Source of the DNA: Paratissierella segnis
GTDB lineage: Bacteria > Bacillota > Clostridia > Tissierellales > Tissierellaceae
Assembly (NCBI RefSeq): GCF_014385195.1
Contig: NZ_JACRTG010000002.1
Span: forward strand, 1 to 52,622
Reading direction: 5' to 3'
DNA length: 52,622 nucleotides
The translations under genes and the position numbers were made by a program. The notes beneath the pieces were generated by a model. That model made no database searches. It saw only the letters and a program-made list of their open reading frames with translations, and had not been told where the DNA came from. Shown piece after piece: positions 31,661 to 41,144 of the stretch; the stretch's first letter is position 1, and each line of letters starts with the position of its first letter.

Positions 31661-34348
31661 TTAATGCTTTTTATGAACAATTAATTTGACTATTTCTCCA
31701 ATCAATAAAGGAAGAAAAGCAAAAGCCAAGATAATTTCCCAATCAGTAAATCCTAGTGGAAATGTATGGAATATTGGATTTAAAAATGGTATATATATTA
31801 CCACTAACATCAGTATAAAAGAAAAGGTTGTTCCATATACAAGGGTTTTGTTTGAGAAAACGCCAATTTCAAACATAGTATAATGTGTTGACCTAGTGGA
31901 ATATGCTCTCAATAATTCAGCAGTTATCAATGTAGTAAAGGCAATAGTTCTAGCCTCAAGTATATTATCTAAACCATATCTGTAAATTCCCCACCAATAA
32001 GCAGATAATGCTGCAATTGCAATTGCAATGCTTTGGAAAACAATGCCTATTACCATATGTTTATCCAATATGGGTTCATTAGGGTTTCTGGGGTTTTGTG
32101 ACATTATATCCGGATCTCCTTTTTCAACACCAAGAGCTAAGGCTGGAAAACTATCAGTCACTAAGTTTAACCAGAGTAGCTGAATCGGCAATAAGGGAAC
32201 CGGCAGATTCAACAGTATACTTACAAATACCAGTAATATCTCTCCTATATTACAGGATAATAGGAAGAACACAAATTTCTTGATATTATCATAAATTATC
32301 CTGCCCTCTTCCACCGCAGAAACAATACTTGCAAAATTATCATCGGTAAGAATCAAATCTGCTGTATTTTTAGCAACGTCTGTTCCTGTAATGCCCATAG
32401 AAACACCTATATCTGCTTTTTTCAATGCCATAGCATCATTTACGCCATCACCCGTCATTGCAGCGATATTCCCATTTGCCCGTAATGCAGAAACGATTCT
32501 AACCTTGTGCTCTGGAGAAACACGAGCAAATACTTTCACCTTTTTAACTATTTCTTTTAGATCTTCGTCGGAAACATTATCTAATTCTTCGCCCATCATT
32601 GCTTGGTCTTCTGTTTCAGCCATTCCTAAAGCCTTTGCTATAGCGAAGGCAGTTTCTTTGTAGTCACCGGTAATCATTATTGTATTTATTCCTGCTTCTT
32701 TACACTCTTTAATTGCGTCCTTTGCTTCCGGTCTAGGAGGATCAATCATTCCAACAAGGCCAACAAATATCATATTTGTCTCATTATTTTCTGGTGATAT
32801 ATTAGAAGGCAAGTCATCATATTCCCTAAAGGCAAAAGCTAGGACTCTCAAAGCATCCTTAGCAAATTTACTATTTATTTCTAATGCTTCTTTTTTTAAT
32901 TCATCTGTAAAAGGCACAACCTTGTCTTCTATTTTAATAGAACTACACCTTTTGATGATTATATCAGGAGCACCTTTTGTAAAGGATACCATTTTTCCCG
33001 GTATAAAGTTTTCATGAAAAGTAGTCATCATCTTTCTACCTGAGTCAAATGGGATCTCTTCTATTCTGATGTAGGATTTATTAATCTCATTTGTTATATT
33101 AGCTTTTCCGGCTAAAGTAACCAGTGACCCTTCAGTAGGATCTCCTATTATTTTATATAAATCATCTGATTTATCAAGTTTCGCATCATTGGTCAGCATA
33201 CCTATTGAGAGCAATGTATTTAAACTTTCAATTGAATCAGTAGAAATTACTTCACCTTCTATTTTAAATTCACCGGTAGGGTCATATCCGGTGCCGGTTA
33301 CATCCAGTATTTTATCATCAACATAAACTTTAACTACTGTCATTTCATTTTGAGTCAATGTACCTGTCTTATCAGAGCAAATAACAGTAGTACATCCTAA
33401 GGTTTCTACTGCTAAAAGTCTTTTAACTATAGCATTCCGTTTGACCATTCTATTCATACCGATAGCCAATACAATCGTTACTATAGCAGGCAATCCCTCT
33501 GGAATAGCTGCTACTGCCAGACTGATCGCAACCATAAACATTTCAAGCGGCTCTCTTCCTTGAAGTAGACCTATAACAAATACAAGAATACATATTACAA
33601 TTGTAGAAATACCCAAAATTTTCCCCAATTGGTTTAATTTCTTTTGCAAAGGAGTCGTTTCATCTTCAAATGACTGTATCATTGTAGCTATTTTACCTAT
33701 TTCGGTATTATGTCCAGTGCCTACCGCTACGCCTTTACCTCTGCCGTAAGTGACTATGGTGCTCATATAAGCCATATTGTGTCTGTCACCTAATGAAACT
33801 TCCTTGTCAAAAGATTCATTAGCTTCCTTTTCGGATGGAACCGATTCTCCGGTTAGGGAGGCTTCTTCAATTTTAAGATTTGAACTTTCAATAAGCCTCA
33901 AATCTGCAGGAATTATATCTCCGGTTTCCAATAAGACAATGTCACCTGGAGTCAATGTATTGGCAGGTACTACTATAACTTGTGAATCTCTTATGACTTT
34001 GGCATTAGGAGATGCCATCTTTTTTAAGGCATCCAGGGCTTTTTCTGCCTTGCCCTCTTGATACATACCTAAAAAAGCATTGACAACTACAATTGCCAAT
34101 ATAACAATAGCATCGCTAGATTCACCAACAGCGATAGAAATAATTGCTGCTCCAATTAGAATTAATACAAGAAAATCGGAAAATTGTGCTAACAATTTTG
34201 AAAAAAAGGACCGCCCTTTTTCTTCTTGTAATTCATTTAGTCCATATTTTTCCAGCCTCTTACTTATTTCGTTTTCCTTTAAACCCACATCGGATTCTAC
34301 ATTCAATTCGGATAGGACTTCTTCTTTACTTTTTAAGTACCATTCCAT
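31661..34348 (-). CDS. Cation-transporting P-type ATPase (PMCA/SERCA-type; probable Mn2+/Ca2+ exporter)
   Basis: 895 residues, a complete P2-type pump. N-terminal cation_ATPase_N domain (WYLKSKEEVLSELNVE), actuator TGESVPSEKEA, M4 PEGLPAIVTIVLA (one conserved glutamate of a Ca-type site), phosphorylation site SDKTGTLTQNEMT, hinge MTGDGVNDAMALKKADIGVSMG, and six C-terminal membrane segments. By sequence it is annotated as calcium-translocating. However, the leader carries a manganese riboswitch, as do related pumps that export Mn2+ in other bacteria, so Mn2+ export is the better guess. ATG at 34348 follows GAGAGGTGG; a frame start at 34375 lacks a ribosome site. Confidence 0.93.
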   Translation of the reverse strand: MEWYLKSKEEVLSELNVESDVGLKENEISKRLEKYGLNELQEEKGRSFFSKLLAQFSDFLVLILIGAAIISIAVGESSDAIVILAIVVVNAFLGMYQEGKAEKALDALKKMASPNAKVIRDSQVIVVPANTLTPGDIVLLETGDIIPADLRLIESSNLKIEEASLTGESVPSEKEANESFDKEVSLGDRHNMAYMSTIVTYGRGKGVAVGTGHNTEIGKIATMIQSFEDETTPLQKKLNQLGKILGISTIVICILVFVIGLLQGREPLEMFMVAISLAVAAIPEGLPAIVTIVLAIGMNRMVKRNAIVKRLLAVETLGCTTVICSDKTGTLTQNEMTVVKVYVDDKILDVTGTGYDPTGEFKIEGEVISTDSIESLNTLLSIGMLTNDAKLDKSDDLYKIIGDPTEGSLVTLAGKANITNEINKSYIRIEEIPFDSGRKMMTTFHENFIPGKMVSFTKGAPDIIIKRCSSIKIEDKVVPFTDELKKEALEINSKFAKDALRVLAFAFREYDDLPSNISPENNETNMIFVGLVGMIDPPRPEAKDAIKECKEAGINTIMITGDYKETAFAIAKALGMAETEDQAMMGEELDNVSDEDLKEIVKKVKVFARVSPEHKVRIVSALRANGNIAAMTGDGVNDAMALKKADIGVSMGITGTDVAKNTADLILTDDNFASIVSAVEEGRIIYDNIKKFVFFLLSCNIGEILLVFVSILLNLPVPLLPIQLLWLNLVTDSFPALALGVEKGDPDIMSQNPRNPNEPILDKHMVIGIVFQSIAIAIAALSAYWWGIYRYGLDNILEARTIAFTTLITAELLRAYSTRSTHYTMFEIGVFSNKTLVYGTTFSFILMLVVIYIPFLNPIFHTFPLGFTDWEIILAFAFLPLLIGEIVKLIVHKKH

Positions 34349-34429
34349 AAAAACCACCTCTCTTTTTCCTAACAAATTTTTCTAACAATACTACTAGTAT
34401 ATCATTTTTTTAATATAAAAAAACAAAAA

Positions 34430-34466
34430 AAGACCTTTGTTTATGATTATCATAAACAAAGGTCTT
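34430..34466 (-). terminator. Riboswitch-controlled terminator upstream of the P-type ATPase
   Basis: A perfect 18-base-pair inverted repeat around a single central base (34430-34466); on the minus strand it is followed by a TTTTTTTG run. Its first arm contains the CCTTTG that closes the riboswitch aptamer, so the two structures exclude each other. Confidence 0.85.
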
Positions 34467-34540
34467 GCTTCCTAATAGAGGTCAGTTAACCGGGATTAAC
34501 CGTATTGACGATTAACTAATTATAAGCTACTCCCCTTTGA
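34457..34540 (-). ncRNA. yybP-ykoY manganese riboswitch aptamer
   Basis: Minus strand begins TCAAAGGGGAGTAGC (34540-34526), the hallmark 5' motif, continues through CGTCA and CTGACC segments and ends GACCTTTG. CAAAGG (34539-34534) and CCTTTG (34462-34457) form the closing helix P1. This family senses Mn2+ and often controls exporters including P-type ATPases. Forming P1 uses the first arm of the downstream terminator, so metal binding should switch the pump gene on. Confidence 0.82.
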
Positions 34541-34547
34541 TACTATT

Positions 34548-34576
34548 ATTATATGCTAAAATTTTATTTTAATCAA
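34548..34576 (-). promoter_or_regulatory. Promoter of the riboswitch-ATPase transcript
   Basis: Minus strand TTGATT (34576-34571), 17-base spacer, perfect TATAAT (34553-34548). Transcription would start near 34541, right at the aptamer. Confidence 0.75.
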
Positions 34577-34610
34577 CAAAAATATTAAATATTATGGAAT
34601 TAATAAGTAT

Positions 34611-34639
34611 TTGACTTTAGCTAAGCCTTAGTAGATAAT
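34611..34639 (+). promoter_or_regulatory. walRK operon promoter
   Basis: TTGACT (34611-34616), 17-base spacer, GATAAT (34634-34639). It is divergent from the riboswitch promoter; about 130 bases of leader follow, with a small hairpin (AGAGA/TCTCT) near 34720-34740. Confidence 0.6.
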
Positions 34640-34775
34640 CTATATATAGAGACAAATTAAGGCATAGATATGATAATCATTCTAGAAATAATAATGAGTT
34701 TTATGATACATACCATATATAGGGAGAGATTCCAACTCTCTGTTAATTTTTATACTATTAGGAGTGGATTAATAA

Positions 34776-35465
34776 ATGAGTGACAAGGTGTTAGTAGTTG
34801 ATGATGAAAAAGCCATTGCGGATATTATAAAGTTTAATCTTGAAAAAGAAGGATATCAGGTAGAAACAGCATATGATGGAGAAGAGGGGTTGGAGAAGGT
34901 AAAAAGTTTTCAGCCTAATTTAGTTGTCCTAGATATTATGATGCCTAAAAAGGATGGATTTCAAGTATTAAAAGAAGTCAGATTATCATACAAATTTCCT
35001 GTAATAATGCTGACAGCTAAAGAAGAAGAAGTGGACAAGGTATTGGGACTTGAGCTTGGCGCCGATGATTATGTGGTCAAGCCTTTTAGTATGCGAGAGC
35101 TGATTGCACGAATAAAGGCCAACCTAAGAAGGGTAGACTATTCAAGTATCAAGGGAAATACCAATGTAATAAAGTCGGATGAATTGGAAATAGATTTAGT
35201 AAAATATGAGGTTTTAAAAAATGGTAAAGTTGTAGAATTGACATTAAGAGAGTTTGAATTATTGAAATTTTTAGCATCGAGTGCAGAGCAAGTCTTTACT
35301 AGGGAACAGCTTCTGGAGGAAGTGTGGGGTTATGAATACTATGGTGATATTAGAACAGTTGATGTTACTATAAGAAGACTTAGAGAAAAAATTGAAGATA
35401 ATAATGGAGAATTTAAATATATATTAACCAAAAGAGGAGTTGGCTATTACTTCGGGAGGGGGTAA
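34776..35465 (+). CDS. walR: Response regulator WalR (YycF), OmpR/PhoB family
   Basis: 229 residues. Receiver domain with VDDEKAIADI, phospho-acceptor Asp in VVLDIMMPKKDG, and KPF near 104; C-terminal winged helix (FTREQLLEEVWGYEYYGDIRTVDVTIRRLREKI). The gene set that follows (walK, walH, walI, walJ, later rlmH) identifies it as WalR, the essential regulator of cell-wall hydrolases, rather than PhoP. AGGAG lies upstream; walK starts 3 bases after its stop. Confidence 0.93.
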   Translation: MSDKVLVVDDEKAIADIIKFNLEKEGYQVETAYDGEEGLEKVKSFQPNLVVLDIMMPKKDGFQVLKEVRLSYKFPVIMLTAKEEEVDKVLGLELGADDYVVKPFSMRELIARIKANLRRVDYSSIKGNTNVIKSDELEIDLVKYEVLKNGKVVELTLREFELLKFLASSAEQVFTREQLLEEVWGYEYYGDIRTVDVTIRRLREKIEDNNGEFKYILTKRGVGYYFGRG

Positions 35466-35468
35466 TCC

Positions 35469-37253
35469 ATGTTTTCCAGTATTAAATGGAGATTCATTGT
35501 AATATATTTTTTATTAGTATTTATTGCAATGGTTATAATAGGAATATTTATTGTGGATAAATTGGAACAGCACCAAATAAACAGTGTTATCACTTCGATG
35601 GAATATAAATTGGAAAACATTGCAAGCTATTCAACTTATCTAACTTCCGATGACTGGGTTGCAAACAGAGAAGAAATACAAGATACAATAACTGAGTATG
35701 CATCAAGTGCAGAAACCCTTTATGTTATTTTAAATGAAGATATACCTACTATCATAGCATCCTCATCTAAACAAAATGATAGAATTATCGGCGACAGTGC
35801 ATTTCAGCAAAGATTTATTGATCCTACATTAGTTCTGAAAGCCTTTGAAGGGGAAACGGCAGTAAATAAGGAAGTTATAGACAATATTCCGTTAGAACAT
35901 GTTGCATATCCGGTATTTTCAAGTAATGGTAAGGTCAAGGGCATACTTTATATGACCTCGGATTTAAAAAATGTGTATGCTACCGTAAATGAATCTAAGA
36001 CTATCTTGACAAATGCTACATTTTTGGCTTTAGGTATTACAGTACTTTTAGGATTTATGATTGCCAGCAGTATTACAGAGCCAATACATGATGTAACCAA
36101 AAAGGCCGAGGAAATGGCAATGGGAAATTTCGATCAATTTGTTGAAGTAAAGTCCGACGACGAAATCGGACAATTGGCAAATATGTTTAATCATTTGACC
36201 TTAAAGCTTAATCAGACAATTCAGGATATGGATTTAGAAAAAAGTAAGCTTGATACGATATTCAATTATATGGCTGAAGGAGTTGTTGCCATAGATAGAA
36301 ACGGCAGCATTATACATGCTAATCCAATAGCTATAGAATTGTTGAATTTAGGGAATAATTTCAATGAAAAGGTATTTAATTTATCAGATATCAATTTAGG
36401 TAATATAAATTATAATATAACAAATAGTCTAGAAGGAGATGTGATAACTGAGATAAATTCTCAAGTATTTAAGGTAAAGTATGCGCCTTTTAAAAATGAA
36501 AAAAATGATATTGGCGGACTAATTATAGTGTTCCAAGACATAACCCGCGAGCATAGATTAGATAATATGAGAAAAGAATTTGTAGCAAATGTATCTCATG
36601 AATTAAAGACACCTATTACTACTATAAAGAGCTATACGGAAACCTTAATGGAAGATGATATAGATAAAAATACAAAAGATAGATTTTTAACTGTAATTGA
36701 TAGCGAATGTGATAGAATGACAAGATTGGTCAGAGATTTATTGCAATTATCAAATTTGGATTATAAAAAAACCAATTGGAAAAAGGTTGAAATATCTACC
36801 GGAGAAATAATACGGGATATAATTTCAAAATTGGATTTATTGATTAAGGAAAAAGGACATAGGCTAATATTAAATATAGAGGAAGACATTCCCAATGTAG
36901 TAGTTGATAAAGATGGTATTGAACAGGTTATACTAAATATTATATCTAATTCCATAAAATATACTGAAGACAACGGTATAATAGAGATAAATAATTATGA
37001 AGCTGAGGGAGATGTGGTAATTAGCATTAAGGACAATGGTATTGGCATTCCACAGATGGATCAAAAAAGAATATTTGAAAGATTTTATAGGGTTGAAAAA
37101 GGCAGAAGCCGGGATTTGGGAGGAACAGGTTTAGGATTATCTATTGCAAAAGAAATAATTGAAGCGCATAATGGAAATATAGTACTAAATAGTGAACCAA
37201 ACATAGGAACAGAAGTTATAATTAAATTGCCAACAAGTGTAATTCAATCTTAA
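35469..37253 (+). CDS. walK: Sensor histidine kinase WalK (YycG)
   Basis: 594 residues. Membrane segment 1 near residues 9-30, extracellular sensor of about 150 residues (Cache-like by position), membrane segment 2 near 180-203, HAMP, PAS (about 258-370), HisKA with the phospho-accepting His in ANVSHELKTPITT, and HATPase_c with NIISNSIKYTEDNG, DNGIGIP and GGTGLGLSIAKEI. It phosphorylates WalR. GGGAGGGGG lies upstream of the ATG. Confidence 0.95.
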   Translation: MFSSIKWRFIVIYFLLVFIAMVIIGIFIVDKLEQHQINSVITSMEYKLENIASYSTYLTSDDWVANREEIQDTITEYASSAETLYVILNEDIPTIIASSSKQNDRIIGDSAFQQRFIDPTLVLKAFEGETAVNKEVIDNIPLEHVAYPVFSSNGKVKGILYMTSDLKNVYATVNESKTILTNATFLALGITVLLGFMIASSITEPIHDVTKKAEEMAMGNFDQFVEVKSDDEIGQLANMFNHLTLKLNQTIQDMDLEKSKLDTIFNYMAEGVVAIDRNGSIIHANPIAIELLNLGNNFNEKVFNLSDINLGNINYNITNSLEGDVITEINSQVFKVKYAPFKNEKNDIGGLIIVFQDITREHRLDNMRKEFVANVSHELKTPITTIKSYTETLMEDDIDKNTKDRFLTVIDSECDRMTRLVRDLLQLSNLDYKKTNWKKVEISTGEIIRDIISKLDLLIKEKGHRLILNIEEDIPNVVVDKDGIEQVILNIISNSIKYTEDNGIIEINNYEAEGDVVISIKDNGIGIPQMDQKRIFERFYRVEKGRSRDLGGTGLGLSIAKEIIEAHNGNIVLNSEPNIGTEVIIKLPTSVIQS

Positions 37254-37259
37254 TTGTGC

Positions 37260-37276
37260 TGTAATAATTCTGTAAT
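37260..37276 (+). promoter_or_regulatory. Candidate WalR box in an internal wal-operon promoter
   Basis: TGTAAT-AATTC-TGTAAT fits the WalR consensus TGTWAH-N5-TGTWAH exactly. It lies 10 bases upstream of a TATAAT (37287-37292) that has no good -35, the geometry used by OmpR/PhoB-family activators. Confidence 0.65.
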
Positions 37277-37331
37277 ATATTTACTATATAATTAAATTGC
37301 ATTAAAGTAAGTTAAAGAAGGAGGTATGGAT

Positions 37332-37814
37332 ATGTGGAAAAAGTTTGTTTTATGCGCACTAATATGTTTTAGTTTAATAAGTTTCAGTTCATTGAGTTTC
37401 GCCGTAGATGCTAGTAAATATCAAGTTCTAAAGCCTGATAAAGAATCCTATTCTACTGCGGATAAGGTAATACTATTTAATGGAAAAGCTCCTTCGGGGA
37501 CTGAAATTATGATAGATGTCTATGGTACAACCGATATTGATATAGAGAAGAAAACATTTAATCTTGATAAGCTTCCAACGGAGAAAGATTATATTTTAGT
37601 AATTTCAGAAAAAGTTACCTCAGGCAATTTGGGATTTTTTCAAAAGCAGATGGATTTAGTAAAAGGAATTAATAAAGTTGTTGTAAACTTTGGAGTAGAA
37701 GGTGTTGAATCAAAGGAATTTATTGTATATGTATATGATAAGGCTAAAACCGACAACAGATTGAATGTAACGGGAGATTCAAAATTATCTGAGGTTTTAC
37801 CGCTGTTAAAATAA
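37332..37814 (+). CDS. Secreted protein of unknown function in the wal operon
   Basis: 160 residues with a clear signal peptide (MWKKFVLCALICFSLISFSS, cleavage likely after SLSFA). The mature part, about 136 residues, is rich in beta-prone segments (KVILFNGKAPSGTEIMIDVYG; KVVVNFGVEGVESKEFIVYVYDKA), suggesting an Ig-like fold. ATG at 37332 is chosen: AAGGAGG (37318-37324) lies 7 bases upstream, while the ATG at 37326 is too close. It lies between walK and walH, where the B. subtilis operon has no gene, and behind its own WalR box. Function unknown; a cell-wall or WalK-signalling role is inferred from context. Confidence 0.7.
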   Translation: MWKKFVLCALICFSLISFSSLSFAVDASKYQVLKPDKESYSTADKVILFNGKAPSGTEIMIDVYGTTDIDIEKKTFNLDKLPTEKDYILVISEKVTSGNLGFFQKQMDLVKGINKVVVNFGVEGVESKEFIVYVYDKAKTDNRLNVTGDSKLSEVLPLLK

Positions 37815-37844
37815 TGCCAGTCATTTGGATAAGGAGATGATACT

Positions 37845-39263
37845 ATGAGAGAAAGAGTCAAGACTATTCTCCTTTTTTCTTTGGTATTATTAGGTATTTT
37901 TTTGACTCAGAAATTGTGGATACAATTACCGGGAAATATATTTACAATATTTGAATCTAAAGAGAAATTGTCATCATCCTATTTGCTATCGGATATGATA
38001 GCACCCAATAAGTATCTTTTAAAATTTAATAAAGGAAAATATACTCTGGTATATGAAGATAAATATAAACTATGGGATAATGCTATGACTTGCCTTAAAG
38101 TACTTTTGGGGTCGGATAAGATAAAATTTGAGGAAATCACAAAAGAAGAATATTTAAAATATCAGGAACAAAGATCCCTTGTCTGTTATTTTCCGGAGAT
38201 GGTAAATACCTATATATTGGCAAAGGCTTGGGATGTTAATTCCCCTAATAATATTGTGGATACTATACCTAATATAACTGATATCTATATCTTTTTAGGT
38301 AATGGTGATCCTTTTTTTATTTTTTCATTGGGTGATAAACATGTAAAAGCTTATGACAATGAATTGGATACAAAAATATTAAAGAATAAATTAACAAGTA
38401 TAGAGGATTACGAAAATTTCGATTATTATTACTCCATGAGGGAGGTCCAAGGGACACAAAAAGATATTTATATACCTTATGAAATTAAAAATAGTTTACC
38501 GGTTGTATATGTGACAAACGAAATTGCTTTCTTAGATAGAACAGAAAAGGATTTGCTTGCTGAGGAATTCTTTTCTACAAACATAGAAAATATACAAGAA
38601 ATAGTTGAAGCTAATGGTTCATCTATATATGTATATGAAAATAGGTTTTTAAAATTAAGTATGAATGGATTGTTGGAGTATTATCATCCTCTTGAAGAGA
38701 AGGTAACTGAAAGAAATTTGTATATAAGTTTATCTAATGCAGCTGATTTCATCAATGAAAAGACTAAAGCTGAAAAAGGAATGTATTTAGCAAAGGTTGA
38801 GGGAATCGAATCTGAAGAGAGTTTTGGATATAGATTTACATTTAGATACAGAATAAGGGGTATTCCAATTATACTTGGAAACAAGGAAGTAGGAGAATAT
38901 ATCCAGATGGAAGTTTTTAATAATCACATAAGAAGCTATAAACATTTTATAAGGCGAGAAACGGATATTAATTTAAACCCCATTGTTGATGGAAGAAAAA
39001 TGTTAACATCTTATGACGTAATTGACCAGAATGCTGAATTTTTGGTTGAAAGATATCTTGAATCTAAAAATATGACTAGAGAAGAAGTGGGAGAAGAAAT
39101 AATACAAGAGGTCACATCATCTATTGAAGATATTACTCTGGCATATTATGATCCTTGTCTTAAGGACAAGGGAGAAAAATTGATAGGTGTATGGACTATT
39201 AGATTTGGTGGCAAATTATATGCTTTTGATGCATATACCGGGACTCTAGTTTTTGAAAGATAG
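37845..39263 (+). CDS. walH: Two-component regulatory protein WalH (YycH)
   Basis: 472 residues with an N-terminal membrane anchor (TILLFSLVLLGIFLTQ) and a large extracellular region, matching YycH in size, topology and position. The C-terminus (KLIGVWTIRFGGKLYAFDAYTGTLVFER) carries a YycH/PepSY-like closing motif. In B. subtilis, WalH and WalI bind WalK through their membrane segments and modulate it. Sequence conservation in this family is low, so the call rests partly on gene order. AAGGAG lies upstream. Confidence 0.8.
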   Translation: MRERVKTILLFSLVLLGIFLTQKLWIQLPGNIFTIFESKEKLSSSYLLSDMIAPNKYLLKFNKGKYTLVYEDKYKLWDNAMTCLKVLLGSDKIKFEEITKEEYLKYQEQRSLVCYFPEMVNTYILAKAWDVNSPNNIVDTIPNITDIYIFLGNGDPFFIFSLGDKHVKAYDNELDTKILKNKLTSIEDYENFDYYYSMREVQGTQKDIYIPYEIKNSLPVVYVTNEIAFLDRTEKDLLAEEFFSTNIENIQEIVEANGSSIYVYENRFLKLSMNGLLEYYHPLEEKVTERNLYISLSNAADFINEKTKAEKGMYLAKVEGIESEESFGYRFTFRYRIRGIPIILGNKEVGEYIQMEVFNNHIRSYKHFIRRETDINLNPIVDGRKMLTSYDVIDQNAEFLVERYLESKNMTREEVGEEIIQEVTSSIEDITLAYYDPCLKDKGEKLIGVWTIRFGGKLYAFDAYTGTLVFER

Positions 39264-39274
39264 ATGGTGATGAT

Positions 39275-40129
39275 ATGGATTGGTCTAAGGCAAAGTCTAT
39301 ATTGATTGTAGCTCTAATAATAACAAATATATTACTTGGGTTGATTTTATACCAAAGTGAAAGAAATATGGATCCAACCCTTAAAAAGGGATTTATTGAA
39401 GATGTAGTTAGACTTTTGGAGGATAAGGGAATTAAACTCGATACGGAAATTCCAAGAAAAATTCCTCAAATATCATGGCTGACTGTTGAATATGAAAATG
39501 TGGAGCCAGATATAATAAATAAAAATTTCTTTAATGACAAAGGAACTATAAGTGAGAGTGCAGAGGAAATTGTAGATATAGGTTATAATGATGAATTAAT
39601 TACAATCACAAATGAAAAATTGTTAATGTATCAATCCAAATCGGATAAAATTATATATGATATAAAAGATGAAGATGATGCTGTTAATATAGCTATGAAC
39701 TTTTTAAATGATAAGAATTTCTCCACAGAAGATATGAAATTATCATATATAAGGCAAGTAGATGATGGATATAAGATTGAATTTACTAAATTGTATAATA
39801 GTAACTTTCTGGAAAATTCCTATACAATTATACATGTGGGAAATAAAGGGGTAGTTGAAATGGAAAGGAAATGGCTAAACGTTGTAGATGTAGGAGAGAA
39901 GCCATTAAGCATTTCCTCAGCTCCCAAGTCAATTTTAGGATTATTGAGCATGGAAGATGCATATGGAAGATGCATAAAGGATATATCAATATGCTATTAT
40001 TTCGAACCTGAAAAGAATGCTTACGTCGATAATCCGGATGAAGCTAAACAAGGCAGAGCGACTCCGGCTTGGAGGATTCAATTTGATGACGGACATAAAG
40101 TTTTTATAGATAGTTACAATTATTACTAG
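39275..40129 (+). CDS. walI: Two-component regulatory protein WalI (YycI)
   Basis: 284 residues, N-terminal membrane segment (SILIVALIITNILLGLILYQ), then an extracellular domain ending TPAWRIQFDDGHKVFIDSYN, typical of YycI. It follows walH by 11 bases and is followed by a terminator. It should form a complex with WalH and WalK. Confidence 0.85.
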   Translation: MDWSKAKSILIVALIITNILLGLILYQSERNMDPTLKKGFIEDVVRLLEDKGIKLDTEIPRKIPQISWLTVEYENVEPDIINKNFFNDKGTISESAEEIVDIGYNDELITITNEKLLMYQSKSDKIIYDIKDEDDAVNIAMNFLNDKNFSTEDMKLSYIRQVDDGYKIEFTKLYNSNFLENSYTIIHVGNKGVVEMERKWLNVVDVGEKPLSISSAPKSILGLLSMEDAYGRCIKDISICYYFEPEKNAYVDNPDEAKQGRATPAWRIQFDDGHKVFIDSYNYY

Positions 40130-40155
40130 AAGGAAATTTATTTCCTTTTTTTTTT
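40130..40155 (+). terminator. Terminator after walI
   Basis: AAGGAAA, loop TTTA, TTTCCTT, followed by a run of eight T residues, directly after the walI stop. It separates walRK-walHI from walJ. Confidence 0.85.
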
Positions 40156-40268
40156 AAAATAAAAGAACTATGGGATTTCAAAAATGGTATTATATAATTT
40201 ATATGTTGCTTATTAGAGGTCTTTTTTATTATAATGTAATAAGATACAAATAGAAGGCGGGAAAAGTC

Positions 40269-41063
40269 ATGTCGATTAAATTTTGTTCACTCTCCAGCGG
40301 AAGCAGTGGCAATTGTCAGTATATAGAAACTGAAAATACCAGAATTTTAATAGATGCAGGATTTAGCGGAAAGAAGATTGAAACTCTTTTAGGATCAATT
40401 GGGGTGTGTCCAACAACCTTAGATGCTATATTGGTAACACATGAACACATTGATCACACCATGGGGGTAGGCGTTCTTTCCAGAAGGTATGATTTACCTA
40501 TATATGCAAATTCAAATACATGGGTTGGGATGGATCCAATCATCAAGAAGATAAAGGAAAAGAATACTAAGGTTTTCAATACAAACAAATCATTTAATTT
40601 AAATGATCTATACATACATCCATTCAATGTATCCCATGATGCAATGGAACCTGTAGGCTATTTGGTGTATTATAATAACATTAAAATTAGCATTATAACG
40701 GATACCGGCTGGGTCAATGACAGCATGAGGGAAAGTATCAAAAATTCACATTTATATTTTATGGAATCAAATCACGATGTTGAAATGCTTAGGGAAGGCT
40801 CATACCCATACCCTTTAAAACAAAGGATAATGAGCAATATAGGGCACTTATCAAATGTTGATGCAGGTAATGTTTTAGGGGATGTATTGTCGGGAAATGG
40901 AGAGATTGTGCTTCTTGGACATCTCAGCCAAGATAACAATAGACCTAAGCTGGCATATGAAACTGTAAGGAGCATAATCTTAAAACAGGGATTGGATGTA
41001 GACAACAATATAAGATTAAATTTATCCTTTAGAGATAAGTCTACTTGTGTATATAGTTTGTAA
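40269..41063 (+). CDS. walJ: Metallo-beta-lactamase fold exonuclease WalJ (YycJ)
   Basis: 264 residues. CSLSSGSSGNCQYI at the start and the metal motif THEHIDHTMG near residues 57-66 identify the YycJ group; later DTGWVNDSM and GHLSQDNNRP. In related bacteria YycJ acts in DNA repair as an exonuclease and links replication with division. AGAAGGCGG lies upstream. It retains the wal order but has its own transcription unit here because of the terminator upstream. Confidence 0.93.
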   Translation: MSIKFCSLSSGSSGNCQYIETENTRILIDAGFSGKKIETLLGSIGVCPTTLDAILVTHEHIDHTMGVGVLSRRYDLPIYANSNTWVGMDPIIKKIKEKNTKVFNTNKSFNLNDLYIHPFNVSHDAMEPVGYLVYYNNIKISIITDTGWVNDSMRESIKNSHLYFMESNHDVEMLREGSYPYPLKQRIMSNIGHLSNVDAGNVLGDVLSGNGEIVLLGHLSQDNNRPKLAYETVRSIILKQGLDVDNNIRLNLSFRDKSTCVYSL

Positions 41064-41144
41064 TATGGGGAATTATAGTGAAATATTAAGTTATATTAGG
41101 CAATTAAACCAATTTAAAAAGAGAGTTTTGTAGGAGGTTGGTTA

